From: Ascidia mentula
Taxonomy: Eukaryota > Chordata > Ascidiacea > Phlebobranchia > Ascidiidae
Direction of reading: 5' to 3'
Length of the DNA: 64,000 nucleotides
NCBI GenBank assembly: GCA_947561715.1
Contig: OX387201.1
Span: forward strand, 3,490,001 to 3,554,000
This document shows, piece by piece, positions 14,101 to 25,330 of this stretch (the stretch's first letter is position 1; each line of letters begins with the position of its first letter). Below the pieces are notes generated by a model, which was not told the DNA's origin, searched no databases, and saw only the letters and a list, made by a program, of their open reading frames with translations. A program made the translations under genes and the position numbers.

Positions 14101-16729
14101 TTTAACCAAGAATTTAATTATTGCATTTTCACTATATTTCCCACCAGTTAAGATTCAGAGCATTGAACAGCCGTTGACAAACCTGTCACTTTTTTGCAGA
14201 TACTGTCCAGTTGTGCCATCCACCAATGACACTCTTACCACAGGATGGGAAATGTACTTGAGGCTTGCCCTCAAATGGTCGCTCTGGTGTACCGTGATAC
14301 CCAGCACAAGGCCGTCATCCTTCTTTTGCTGGCGCGCTTTTCTTCGGGCTGTTCGAGCTCTTCTTGTGCTTGAGGATTGTGCTGCCTGTGGTTGGTCGTT
14401 AGGGGCAACTGGAATTTCCTCTAGATCACCTTCGCGAACTGATGACTTTGTGTCAACCTCCGGAGTCACCGGTTGCTCTTCAGGAAGATCTGGCACTGGA
14501 CGACGGGTTTTTGGTACTGAAACAAAAATTTCAATTGCGTCAGGTCGTTTGTGTTTACATCAAGTAGGCATAGTACAATGAATTTTCAGATGAGGGCATA
14601 TTATTTTATGTACTTTTTCGGCAAAAAAACTGGATGGCATTAAACAATTGATAAATGGGAAGTGTACCTTTCTTCTTTTTCTTTCTTTTCCTAATAGTTG
14701 GAGTTGGCAAAACCTCATCCTTAGTTTGCGGATGAACTTCCTCTTCTACTACAGGCTTAGTGAGAACTGGTTCAGGCAAGGTCCTTGGCCTGGGCTTTGG
14801 AACTAAAACAACAATTATACATGTAATTTGAAACAGGACTTGTTTCACACAATTGCCCAAAAAACATATTATTAGATTTTCATCAAATAAACTTAATACC
14901 TGGTTTAGTTTCGGTCAAATCTTCTACCATATCCTCCCCTTCATCATCATCATCATTTTCTTCTTCATCACTTATATCTTCTTCTGAAGCAAAAGGTCTA
15001 GATGTTGATGGCTCCTCAACTGGACTCAATTGGTCGTCGGATGCAGGCAATATGGCACCTTCCTCATCAGTAACTCTTTAATAAAAAGAAAAAATATATA
15101 TTATACAGTGCTTCCAAAATAAAATGTGTGTATCAGGTGAATTGTGAATAATAAAAAAATAACACATACCCCTCTTCGGTTCCACTGGGGCCCGAAGCTT
15201 CCTCCTGTTGTTGGACAAGGTTTGCATCTTCGTTATGCTTCTTACGGAACTTTGGAATCTTGAACTTGGGTAACCGAAGCTTTTTGTGTCCAGCTGAGCT
15301 CTTAACTGGTGCTACTTGATCTGACTCCTGTGGACCAGGACTTTCATCTTCGGGGCTTTATAAATTGTAAAAAACAGAAATAGTGAAAAAATTGCATGGG
15401 AATGGTATTTTCTGTAATTTCTTCATTAAAAATTCAACTTTTTTATCATTAAACCATAATTCATGCTACATTTTTAAACACAGAAGAGGATTATTGTCTA
15501 ACATATTACATTTACTATGTGACACACACACAGGTAACACTGCAAAATAATAAGTTCTGTCATTACAAGAACATGACAACCTTAACTGTTTATAGGAAAT
15601 TCCTTCCTGTTCATCCACCAGTTCTCTGATTACACTGGACCTCGCTGTCCAGATAGTTGTAACGTCTTCTCTTAAATCACTCATATGCAGAGTGGCATCA
15701 CTAACACCAACCCCACTGGCCTGGTCTGAAAAGTTACTTCCATCTTTTGACTTCGACTTTCGTTTGCTATTCACCGCACTAGACTGGGAAACATATGATG
15801 GAGGACCTAGCCCTATACTTGGAACAGGCAAGGCCTGTCTGTATGTTATTTCAGGTTTATGCTGGAGTGCTTTCGATATGCCTGAAGTGCCTGGCACGGA
15901 CTGTATATATGAACCATTGTTGTCATGCACTGTCAAATCACTAGACCACTGAACTCTGCGTCTTGAAACCGGCTTTCTACCAATTCTTGTTTCTGCACTG
16001 TGGAACACAACACAGTATTGCATGCTAGTCTTATAGAACCCACATTATTACTTCCTTAACTTTTTTGAGCAATTCTCACCGTACCTACACATTAGTGTGT
16101 CTATTTTTACTATACATATTGAACCAAGCATATAAAATATTATAGTAAACAGATTTACCCATGATGAACGTCTGCTTCTACAGTTTTGTCTTTTTCTGCA
16201 TCTTCATCATTTTCACTTGCTTCACTTTGTGGAAATTTATTTTCACCATTATCGCCATTGAATGTATTGTTTTCTATTAGTGGATCATCTTTGGTTAGGC
16301 TTCTCTCCAAATCTTCAACCTTTACATTAAGTAATATATTTGCTTTTCATTGTGTATGTTAGAAAATTAGATCATATTCTCAGGTAGGCAACTTTACACA
16401 ACAGTGGAAATACTCCAGATAAAATGCTTTAACTAACCACTTTTTCCGGTGTCTCTGCCAATGGGGGATTTCTAAAAACAAAACAATAAATTGTTCATAT
16501 TGATCCTAAATTCAAAAACAAATTATTTATCTTATTTTTGGTGGCTTTTAAAATTGATATATACAACATTTGCAACTACTTGCCTTTCTTTAGATCTGAA
16601 CCCAGGAAAGTTTTTGAATATTCCACGTTTTGTTTCTACTACCGGATTTTCTTCAAAAGTAAAAAACAGTTAGCACAATTACCCGTCAGTGTCGTTTTAG
16701 CAATTGCACAATAACCGACCTGATGGCAT
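5117..16729 (-). CDS. AHI1: Jouberin (AHI1) ortholog, WD40-SH3 ciliary transition-zone protein
   Basis: AHI1 encodes a scaffold of the ciliary transition zone and basal body; human loss causes Joubert syndrome (family knowledge). I model about 32 exons, in transcription order: 16729-16720, 16650-16584, 16471-16438, 16319-16159, 15997-15581, 15355-15170, 15075-14900, 14802-14668, 14516-14183, 13859-13586, 13354-13256, 12984-12784, 12390-12238, 12111-11979, 11749-11626, 11333-11227, 10967-10854, 10650-10544, 10312-10194, 9783-9653, 9406-9266, 9203-9132, 9050-8977, 8855-8766, 8263-8102, 7919-7790, 7729-7614, 7556-7391, 7112-7000, 6662-6619 (tentative), 6165-5906, 5667-5117. This gives about 1666 aa against 1196 in human. 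Diagnostic segments: GLVLGITVHQSDHLRASL, VLPIMTQPYDF, KWSRLPGQ, WD blades such as SGSEDGCAYVWNSDTG, then SH3 (VVALYDYQASRSDDL). The extra length is an acidic/basic low-complexity N terminus and a disordered C terminus. Exon 1 encodes only MPS plus one base. Donors of exons 2 and 16 are GC, required by frame. Confidence 0.95.
6300..6352 (-). ncRNA. Decayed hammerhead-ribozyme-like sequence in an AHI1 intron
   Basis: On the minus strand, hence in the AHI1 pre-mRNA, a CTGAGGA box (6343-6349) is followed by a stem-II-like hairpin (GTCTCGCC...GGCAGAC) and AAAAC where the hammerhead core has GAAAC. It shares nearly all of its central hairpin with the better-preserved motif near 55.1 kb. Two core positions differ from the consensus (CTGATGA, GAAA), so I expect it to be inactive. 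Confidence 0.5.
11829..11940 (-). mobile_element. tRNA-derived SINE remnant in AHI1 intron 14
   Basis: Read on the minus strand, an A-box-like segment (CACTGGTCAAGCGCC) is followed about 60 bp later by a B-box (GGTTCAAATCC, plus-strand 11848-11858) and CGGTGTGG. The spacing and lack of a clean acceptor stem argue for a SINE head rather than a working tRNA. It lies between AHI1 exons 14 and 15 in the same orientation as the gene. Confidence 0.55.
14024..14160. mobile_element. Possible short hAT-type MITE remnant in AHI1 intron 9
   Basis: The left end reads CAGTGATTCTTAACC, like hAT terminal repeats, and the right side carries an imperfect inverted match (AGTTAAGATTC) next to the exon 9 donor. 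The target duplication is not clear. The call rests on the terminal sequence only. Confidence 0.3.
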
Positions 16730-16757
16730 GATTTTTGGAACCGGCCACAGATCATTT

Positions 16758-16770
16758 GTTGCTTGATAAC
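16758..16770 (-). promoter_or_regulatory. X-box-like (RFX) site 29 bp upstream of the AHI1 start
   Basis: The sequence GTTGCT-T-GATAAC is an imperfect inverted repeat resembling the RFX X-box (GTNRCC, spacer, RGYAAC) that drives ciliary genes. A further half-site, GGCAAC, is near 16988. The core halves match imperfectly, so this is suggestive only. The transcription start is unknown and the site could lie in the 5' UTR. Confidence 0.35.
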
Positions 16771-18196
16771 ATCATTATAATCAATTTAACACTGCCTTTC
16801 GACATTACTTGAACAAAATCGATTTTTTTCAAATACAACTAAATTAGTAAAGTAAATGATCTAAAAGGGGAAACCTGCATTTACGTGCAATGTACTAGAG
16901 ACAATAACGAAGATTTGAGCAGAATATTGTGTATAACTTTATGCAGAAACGAGTAACTACCAAAGCCAAGCGTAATGAATTCAACTGGCAACCGCACTAT
17001 TTTGATTTTCGCTTGTATATAAACGAAACTCTGTGGCGCCCTCACATGACACATATTTGAAAAATTACAAAATATTGACCGTATTTTATTTATTGTTATG
17101 ATTTTACACAGTGCCTTGTGTAATTGTCATACTCGACGTCTTAAAGTTTACTCATAATTTACAACACACTGATGTGATGTACGCTGCAACATATGTAGTA
17201 AATTTCTGATGATTGCCTATGTTTATTAAGCAATCGGATATTTATAGAAAATATTGCTTGTTTAAACAAACTGTTAATTTTATTTCAAAAGAAGTAGCAG
17301 TTGTGTTCAAAAAATGGGAAAATACTACTACACTGGGTCACAAAGTTTTTTCCAAACTTGATCTACATATAATTATGTGTAAAACAGAAATCAGTGCGAA
17401 TTTTAATAATTAGGCGTGAACAGGGCCACCGCCTGTTATTTTTGTTTATAAATAACAGTTGAAATACTACACGAAATCGTAGCTTTAATATTCGCACAGA
17501 TTTCTATGTTACATAGGCTTATATGTGGATCATGTTTGGAAAAAACTTTGTGACCTGGTGTAAAAGTATCTTCCCAAAAAATGTGACTAGAATTTTTCTT
17601 GAAAAAATTCGCGAAAGCGCGGGAAAATTTCTTCATTGCCATGGAGGAAGTCGCCTGTAGTGTACTGTACGGTATTTGTTATCTTATGTGTAAGTATATA
17701 TGAAGCCTACATATTCTTGTATGTTTAGCGGGGACCCTGTGTAGCGTCACAAATTTCTATAAACGTGGTCGATTTTCTTTTTGGGTCTATGAACTAAACG
17801 TTACAGTTGTAAACACTTGTATATATATATATATATAATTTTTTTTTATTATTGTGCAATAAAATGTACGATAAAATAACATATAATAATAATAAACTAT
17901 AACACGAAATAAAATGCAATGTCCTTGATTTCAATCCATGTTCTCATAAAACGAAATGCTTTGTAATGAAAAAGCAATAGATAAATTTCAAAAATAGAAA
18001 AAAGGCAATTTGAATTTAAAACTTTTGTATGTGTGCATGATGGGGCCAAAAATGGCATGATCAAAGCACTGCATTGGCAATAACTCCACCTCTAAATCTG
18101 CATCCTTTTCTCATCGGTAGGTTTAGTGTTTGAGGTTGTCTTGTCAAATGGAGCTTTAGTCAATACTGACTATCTGCAGTATCCGTTTAAACACAA
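16771..18196. other. Intergenic between AHI1 and the Kunitz gene
   Basis: This stretch holds the AHI1 upstream region, an inverted-repeat element (17309-17583), a short TA microsatellite (about 17819-17838) and probably the 3' UTR of the Kunitz gene. No exon with good splice sites was seen. Confidence 0.55.
17309..17583. repeat. Long inverted-repeat element, arms about 100 bp
   Basis: Left arm 17309-17410 and right arm about 17482-17583 are diverged inverted copies. When translated, both arms give the same peptide core (GHKVFSK...DxHI), which is how the symmetry shows. The spacer holds a small second palindrome around TGTTATTT/AAATAACA. It is a MITE-like fold-back element; no target duplication was determined. 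Confidence 0.6.
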
Positions 18197-21102
18197 TCAT
18201 GTGTTTTGGGTGCCATCACCAGATGGCCCATCGCTAAGAAGTACAGTTCTCGGCTGCACAACAGTGTTTGTAGACAAGCCCTGGAACCTCCAGACTACTT
18301 CTGTGCCATCTTCAAGGTATGGATCTGAATTATCTTGGTTGGTTCCAGAAGAACCTGTTCTTTCAACAGCTGCTGGCTGGTAGTCTGGATGACAGAAACT
18401 TGTGCATTCTTGTGGGCTTTCAAAGTTGTTGTAATTCGGAAGGCATCCACCATATATAAATTCTTCACATGTTAGGGTTGTAGCATTGTAGAACCTGGAA
18501 TTTCATACATATATTTTTATATATGTAGCTGTACATTTGATGAAGGTTTGAAAAGAACTTCCTACATTTTTGCCAAGACTTATCGCATTGGATACAAACA
18601 CATACTTTTATGGTATAGGTTTCAATTGAACTGTGGTTTGTCCATCACTTACCATCGTGGAATGTATGCTCTGCATGGTCCAGTTTCCGACTCCTGTGTG
18701 CAAACTTGTACCCTGTGTATACCTTCACGGTTTGGTTCATTAAGATTTACAGCGTGTTGACCAGCAGATCCACCACCAGTATTGAAGGAACGGGAATCAG
18801 TTTCATCTATAAAGATTGAGTTTGTTAACAACAAGAAGGGCATTCAGATTCAGCTACCAGCTACGTTAACCAAAAAGATAAGGTAATACAAGTTTTGTTT
18901 ACATCACATGTTTTAAGCTAATATTGTACCTTGTGTGCTATCACTGATAAGATCCGTTGAGATGGCATCTTCCTTGATGTCGTTGAAAATGGGCTGTATG
19001 GCCATGTTCACACCATCGGCTTCCATGTTGTATTTGTCTAGCACCCAACTGTAAGCGGTGACATTGTACAGCTTCGTGAGGTCGACTTGGACCAAAAAGC
19101 TCACTTTGTTCTGGGGTACTGTTAATGACAAAATTACATAATTACACACTGATTGCGTAACAGGTGCACCATCATCATTAGTGTGCAAAGTCGATCCTTA
19201 CCGCATGACTGTTCGCATTCCCACATGTTTTTGTATGCGTTCGAGTTTCCGCCACACCCGCGATAATCGAATCTTTCGCACTGTCCTGTGGACGGATTGT
19301 GTCTGAATCTTGTTCCAGCCGCCTGGCTGCAGGGGTAGCCCATGTTGATGGGGAAAGAGCACTCGTTGTATACGATGGGTGCTGCAAAACGAACGCAATT
19401 GTAAGTTTTAGAAAAAAATTCACAAGTATACAACAAGCCGAAATAATAACACACATAAATATGTTATGCGGGTTAGTAACTACCCTCAAGAGCAATAACA
19501 ATTCTGATTGGTCGGTTTGAATAATATTACCGCGTCAAGATCGGGTCGGTTCATGAGAAACAGTTCACAGTGACTTTGCACAGAGTGACGTAAGCAATGC
19601 GTAAGTATCTAAAATCTGCCAGGCGCCGGCCTGAACCAACTGGAAGGTGATTCATAAGTATTGTTGCTTCGTGGCTTACGAACAAATGTAGCTTTTGCCC
19701 GTATGTGCTGGTAAACTTACCGCAAGCATCCGTGCATTCTTGCATCGTGGCGTATCCAAAACAGCCGAAACTCACTTCCTCACACTTCTTCTGTGACGGC
19801 ACAAATCTGTACCTGAAAATATATCGTAGATGGTAAATATTGATGTAAATCTTGTTATCTTAGGGAAAAAGACACGTCTTTATTGCCTTGCAACGGATTA
19901 TAGAAACTTTTTTCTGCACACGTTATTATAGAAAATGAAGCAAATGTATGTCGTTTGGGTTTTTACTACACAGTATAGTTGTATGGTTTTGGCTTACTTT
20001 TTCTGGTCGACTGTGCACGGGTATGTGACAGGAGGTGTCGTGCACTGGCCTGACGAGTGTTGTGTTGTTACAGGGCAAAGCGAAAACATTTCTTGTAAGG
20101 TGTTGTGTATTCTGTCAACAGAAACGTCCGTATTCTCTGCACCGTTGTCGACGAACGCGCAATAACATCGCAGTGCTGCCCTTGGGCTGCTTTTTCTGCA
20201 CTGTACATGCTGAAAAACAACACAACGTTTTTATAAACTGCAAAAAAACACGTTTTTATGCTTTTAAGCCAAATTTGGTGTTTAATAACCTGTGTTGTTT
20301 ACAAACATTGTCATGTTAACAAAAAAATTTTTAAACAACAATTTTTTTTAAGCAAAAAAAAATAACAAATAAGAACAAAACCTACCCTGTACAGCCCTCC
20401 TTGTACGCAGTAGGGAGTAATAGCATATTGAAAAGCGAGATGACCCCAGGAGGAGAGGTACCTCTTGAACTCCGCGTAACATCCAACATCGTACTCCGCC
20501 ACCGCGTATCCGCTACCCACGGAAACTGTAAACAAATACAAACTTTCATTCCCTGACAAGTTCGTGTTATATTTCTGTAATGTAGCAGAAAGGTTTTGTG
20601 GTTCCTTTAATTCTACATCAATTATTTCTCGAATTACGCTGCATCGGCAGTAAAACCGTACTGAGTGGTGTGATTGTACTGCTGCGTCGAAACGCCATAC
20701 TCAGCGCGACCAAAATAGCCTTGATGTGATGCAAAATTGCAGAGGTAGCTTTTGCCAGGGGCGATAAACTGACGTGCCTCGGTATAATCACACGCGCTGA
20801 TGGCACCAGAAGTTTTTATGGCACGTGAGGTTTCTTCACCATTTAATTTCAAAACTTTCACGACACGTTTTTCACCACAAGGTCATCAACCTAAGGTAAC
20901 CCTACAGTACGAATGGTTAGTTGCAGTATAAAGGATAATGCTTTTAAAGGAATCCACTCATCAAAATCCTAGCCTACATCCTACAGTCAACTTGAATTTT
21001 GTTTACGTTGCGTTTTATTTGGATTTGCCAATTGAAGCCCATTTCATATCGTTTAAAAATCTTACCTTGCACTATGACCAGGAGACCCAGCAATGTGATC
21101 AT
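18197..21102 (-). CDS. Secreted protein with three Kunitz (BPTI) domains
   Basis: Model: complement(join(18197..18494,18653..18806,18930..19118,19202..19381,19721..19812,19998..20209,20386..20525,20657..20854,21066..21102)). It totals exactly 1500 nt (499 aa) and phases agree at every junction. ATG 21102 opens a short signal peptide (MITLLGLLVIVQG). About 170 residues with scattered Cys and no family I recognise follow. Kunitz domain 1 is split by an intron (CTTPPVTYPC...C) and is short between Cys 4 and 5. Domain 2 (CSFPINMGYPC...) has canonical spacing and Ser at the P1 position. A linker of about 95 aa (VPQNKVSFLVQVDL...) precedes domain 3 (CTQESETGPCRAY...), which has perfect Cys spacing and Arg at P1, predicting trypsin-like specificity. 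A Ser/Thr-rich tail of about 60 aa ends the protein. I infer an extracellular serine-protease inhibitor. Confidence 0.88.
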
Positions 21103-24100
21103 CGTTGCCTTTGTCTTAATCGTCGTCGTTGATTCAAAAACGTCGGTAAAATTTCACAGGTCGGTAAACTCAGTAATGTTGTTCGAAATATTCTTTTCCT
21201 TCGTAGCTTTTCTCGTGTTCTTTGCTTGGCTGCAAACCTTGTCTGTTCTGCCAGGGAAGCGTCGAGCCGTCTTATATCGCAAAAATGCCCCGAGCGCAGA
21301 ACACGAACTGTGACGTAAGCGTCTACGCAATCGCGCGGGCAGAGAACGCAGGAAAACGCTCAAATTGCCTACAGCTGGCTTCCAAATAGATCTTTAATAC
21401 CAACATCGTGTGCCGTTGGCCGACCTGCCCACTTGCCAGCCCAATAAGGTCAACCGCCGCTACAGTTGTGTGTACTTTGAGAGCCCACACAGTGCAATTA
21501 AACGGGCGATTTGTTTCAAATATCCAATGAGTGTTGCGTTGCAATTGAAGTCAATGTTAAGACTTTTCTCACGTGGGCGTGAGAGTCGTAAACACTGATA
21601 TCGCGTTCATTCAATTATGTATTCGGTTTATACGTTGTTTAAACCCACGTGCAGTTTCTTCTATTCGGCGCTCAATGGCCAACACGTGGCATTGCAATTT
21701 AGCAGTTGCGAAAACTGAGTTGCCTTCAATTGCGGTTAAATCGTGTGGAGTTATCACGTTGGACATAAACATGCACTTAGTGGTTGAAAACTTTTCATGA
21801 CGCAATTGTAGCAATGAAAGACGCGTTTCATCCAGCAGTCAATATGATTGCAACTGATCGCTGCGTCGCCCTAGTCGTTATGAGTTCATTTGCTAATTCT
21901 TTGGAAAATGCCCTTTAGAAATGTTGTGTATATGTAGTATGTTATGACGTATCATCAGTGTAATATTAGTTGTTGCCATTTCCCTGCGTTTACACCCTTG
22001 TTATGGCAAACTGCAGCGGATGCAACACTTTATTGTTCCACTAAAAAGGAAACTTGTTAAAGTTACACAAATATGTCCTCTGCAGTATTTGGTTGTTTTT
22101 ATGGCATTTCCCTATAAGGTTCGTGCCGTTGTCAATCAAATGCACAATATTTAGCCACTCATTAAACGAACTGTCCCGATTTAGACCAACTCATGCGGCG
22201 TTGTCCACACAGCAGTCGCCCGTATAAGGAATCTCCAATTTTTTTCCACAATAACGCCGTGCACACTTTAGTGTGTTTGTGGAATGACCGCTTAATTGGC
22301 TGCCGGAAGTGTTACGTGACAAGGAAGCTCGTTTCCGTGATCGCTTTTCCGTTTTTTCGTCGATTATGGGTCAATTCGGCATTCCCAATTATACTCCGTA
22401 TTTGGCATCGTATATAACCTACTGAAGTGTTTAATATGTGCAATACTGTTAATGGCAACTATTTCTCTTAATTAATATGCCCATGTTTAGCAGGCATAGT
22501 TCACTGACTTCCATTTCCAACTGATGAATTGTAGAACACTGGTAATTATTGTGGAGTTATACAAACCATCTCTTTGTGATAATTACCAAAAGCTCTGTGT
22601 TTAACCGAAAAATAAGCACTTTTCCCCATATTGTTCACGTATAGCATATTTGGTGACTCTTTTTTGGGGTCACCGCTTTGTTCTATTTCAATAGCAGACG
22701 TTATGTCATAAAGGGTCAAGAATTCTAGCTGTTACAGAAACTAGAATTCCGAATGTGTCACTTAACTCTGACGTGCGAAAAGCCACGTTTATCATTTCGC
22801 TGTCCTGTTGTTGTGACGCCAGAGCTGCGAGTTTGAGACGAATTCCGAAGAATTTAGGACAATTTGCGCAACAAATCTCGTGGTTTTCTCTATGTTGTAG
22901 CTTGCTATTGAAAACCACATAGATTGAAATTCTGTGCATCGTTAATTTAGACCACCATGTTTTTAAAGAGCTCCATGCTTGTTGAAATTTCCGAATTTGC
23001 GTCAGTGAACATGACGCATATTTCATTCTGCGCATATTTGTTGGAACTTCGCAGTGAAAAAAGCGTGGTTTTTCGCACTGTGTCTGGTCGCCGCCAAAAT
23101 TTCCTTTTGTCAAATGAGCTACGATATTCCGGTTCCTATATTTGCCTCAGCGGTGACGCAGGATAAACTGCGAGCGCATGAATCGGTATAAAAATAGCGT
23201 TTAGCCGCAGCGCTGTGTCGTACAAAGACATGTCGCTCGAGGGCAAATGTTGCTTTGGCCGCCAATAGAAACGTCAGTGTCGCCGACCTCTATTGCTTAA
23301 GTTACGGAGCCTTTCCTCTGCCTATGGTTCAGGAGTCGGAATCTCGCCACATTCATGGCTGCTTGATCATTAAGAGCTTTTCACCTCTTTGTGTTTTTGA
23401 TCGGATTTTCGCAACCCAAGTACTTCGTAACGACTGACCGTCATCGCTAAATCCTTTAATTGTGTCGCTATTTTGCTTCCTCTTGTGTATTATTTCTACT
23501 TGTTGCGAAATCACAGCAGGATGACTTTTGCAATCTGGGCTGCTGTGATTTTTGAAGTATGGTTTCTAGGTGACTCGACTTTTGGTATACCTACTCATCT
23601 AACCCTCTCCGTGACGTCAACTATTACAAGATATACGCAACCACATTGTTGAAAAATCTATTCACAAACAAACACAAATGCAAACTAAAACATAAAAACA
23701 CGAGATTTGCTTCGCGAAGTAACCTAACACCATTCCAAGCAGCCACTTTGTTCAAGTTTGAGCATAAAATATCACCAAACATGAAAACAACGGTGAGATA
23801 TCCATATCAGTACATAAGCGAAATATAGATGCGGCGACGCAAGCTATATTTACTTCGAAGTTCCAACAGGAGCAAATACTTGTTCGGAAACCGCGGGGTG
23901 ATTATGCTTCATGTAGATGTTCATACCTTTTCATCATCCTCTTTGACCGAAACCTTGATCAAGATTGTAGACCTCTTGTCTGTTTGGACCTAAGGAAAGT
24001 GCAAATTTGATGTGGTTATAATTCTGATCACAAAAATGCTAGCTTATAGTGCAGAAAACATAGATATGTTTTATTTATTGATTCTGACGTTTTCGGCAAA

Positions 24101-25330
24101 AGCTTTGACAGAGCGCAGAAAACGTGTTAATGTATGTTGTTCGTATGTATGATGTGGTTGCTTTCAATAGTTTTGAATGCGTTTTGCTAAGTTTCGAGGT
24201 TTGTTGGACTCGATACAATACTCTGTCTTTCGGGTCTTTTACGCTTTGGTATAATGTTGTAATTAGTTTTGTAAAATTACTTTTTAATGCCTTGAAGATA
24301 ATTTATTGTCCATCAGAAATGTATGAAAAGGATACTTGGTTTGACCTTAATTGGAACATGAAGATAATAGACCGTGTCAAGTTAATTAGAAAAGAATTGC
24401 TTTGTCATGCCATTCAGAACTCTTCTTTACATAAATATAGCGTGTGGTACTTTCACAACAAACCATTAGCGGGCACAGTAACTTCTAGTTGATATTTAGT
24501 CATTATTGTTGTGCTTGTGCACTGAACTTAACTAAAGTTTCCTATATGTGAATTCTATTAGAAATACTCTACTCGGAAATGCAAAACGTGAAACATTTTA
24601 GTGCAAATTCGTTTTTCTTTTATGCTGCCCACAGCATATGCAGCAGAATGTTTAACATTGTGTGAATGAAAACAGAATACTGCGTTGAAATAGCTGGGTA
24701 AACTGATTTAAAACACACAAAGGAAAGCAAAAGCGACGCGCGTTCGTGACAGAAAGTTGTTCCGCGGGGCAACAATTGTAAATGAAAGCCGAAAATGAAT
24801 GTTTCGGAAATGGACCATCTGCGTGCTGGGCTGTACGTAGTTCGTCGTAAGATTTACATGTTTTTCAAAGGTCACGGAACAGAAAATGTCGTCACGCATT
24901 TTGTTCATTAACCCAGCTGCTGATCTTTCTGCAGTTAACTGGTTATAGGAAATGGTGTTGCATTGCCAGACGGTTTGCAAAAAAGCGTGTCTCTTAACAA
25001 TTATAGCCCATCGCAACATTTAATCATTATCCTACCCTTAAAAGTCACCCACCGGATGGGCCAATGCACAATCTGCAATAAACGGCGATTGGGAAACCAC
25101 GGAATAGCTTCATCTATAAACCAAAGGCTAAAGAAATGCTGGTTGTTTCCAGCAAATGACTGCGCGCGTGCGCCAAGTGGCTCGTTTTTGTCCTGACACT
25201 CAACTCAAACTATCAGTCGTACGAAACTATCTTTTGGATACATATTCTCATTCTAAAAGCTCTTAATCCAACACGTTGTTATCATATTGGCCAATCCATT
25301 ACGATAAAGGTAATGACTATCTTTCAGATG
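21103..25330. other. Intergenic, 4.2 kb, no confirmed gene
   Basis: This lies upstream of the Kunitz gene and downstream of the FACIT collagen, both minus strand. It contains several open frames without motifs, including one of 135 codons at 22706-23113 (minus), and one isolated exon-like segment listed separately. Nothing is identifiable. Confidence 0.5.
23927..23989 (-). CDS. Isolated exon-like segment, 21 codons, unknown gene
   Basis: A good acceptor (CTTTCCTTAG) and donor (AAAAG|GTATGA) bracket 63 nt that stay open in one frame and read VQTDKRSTILIKVSVKEDDE plus K, a coding-like composition. No partner exon was found with confidence. It could be an exon of an unrecognised small gene or a chance match. 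Confidence 0.25.

Noticed and set aside
22706-23113. Open frame of 135 codons, minus strand
   Set aside because: No motif, signal peptide or splice context, and overlapping open frames on the other strand.
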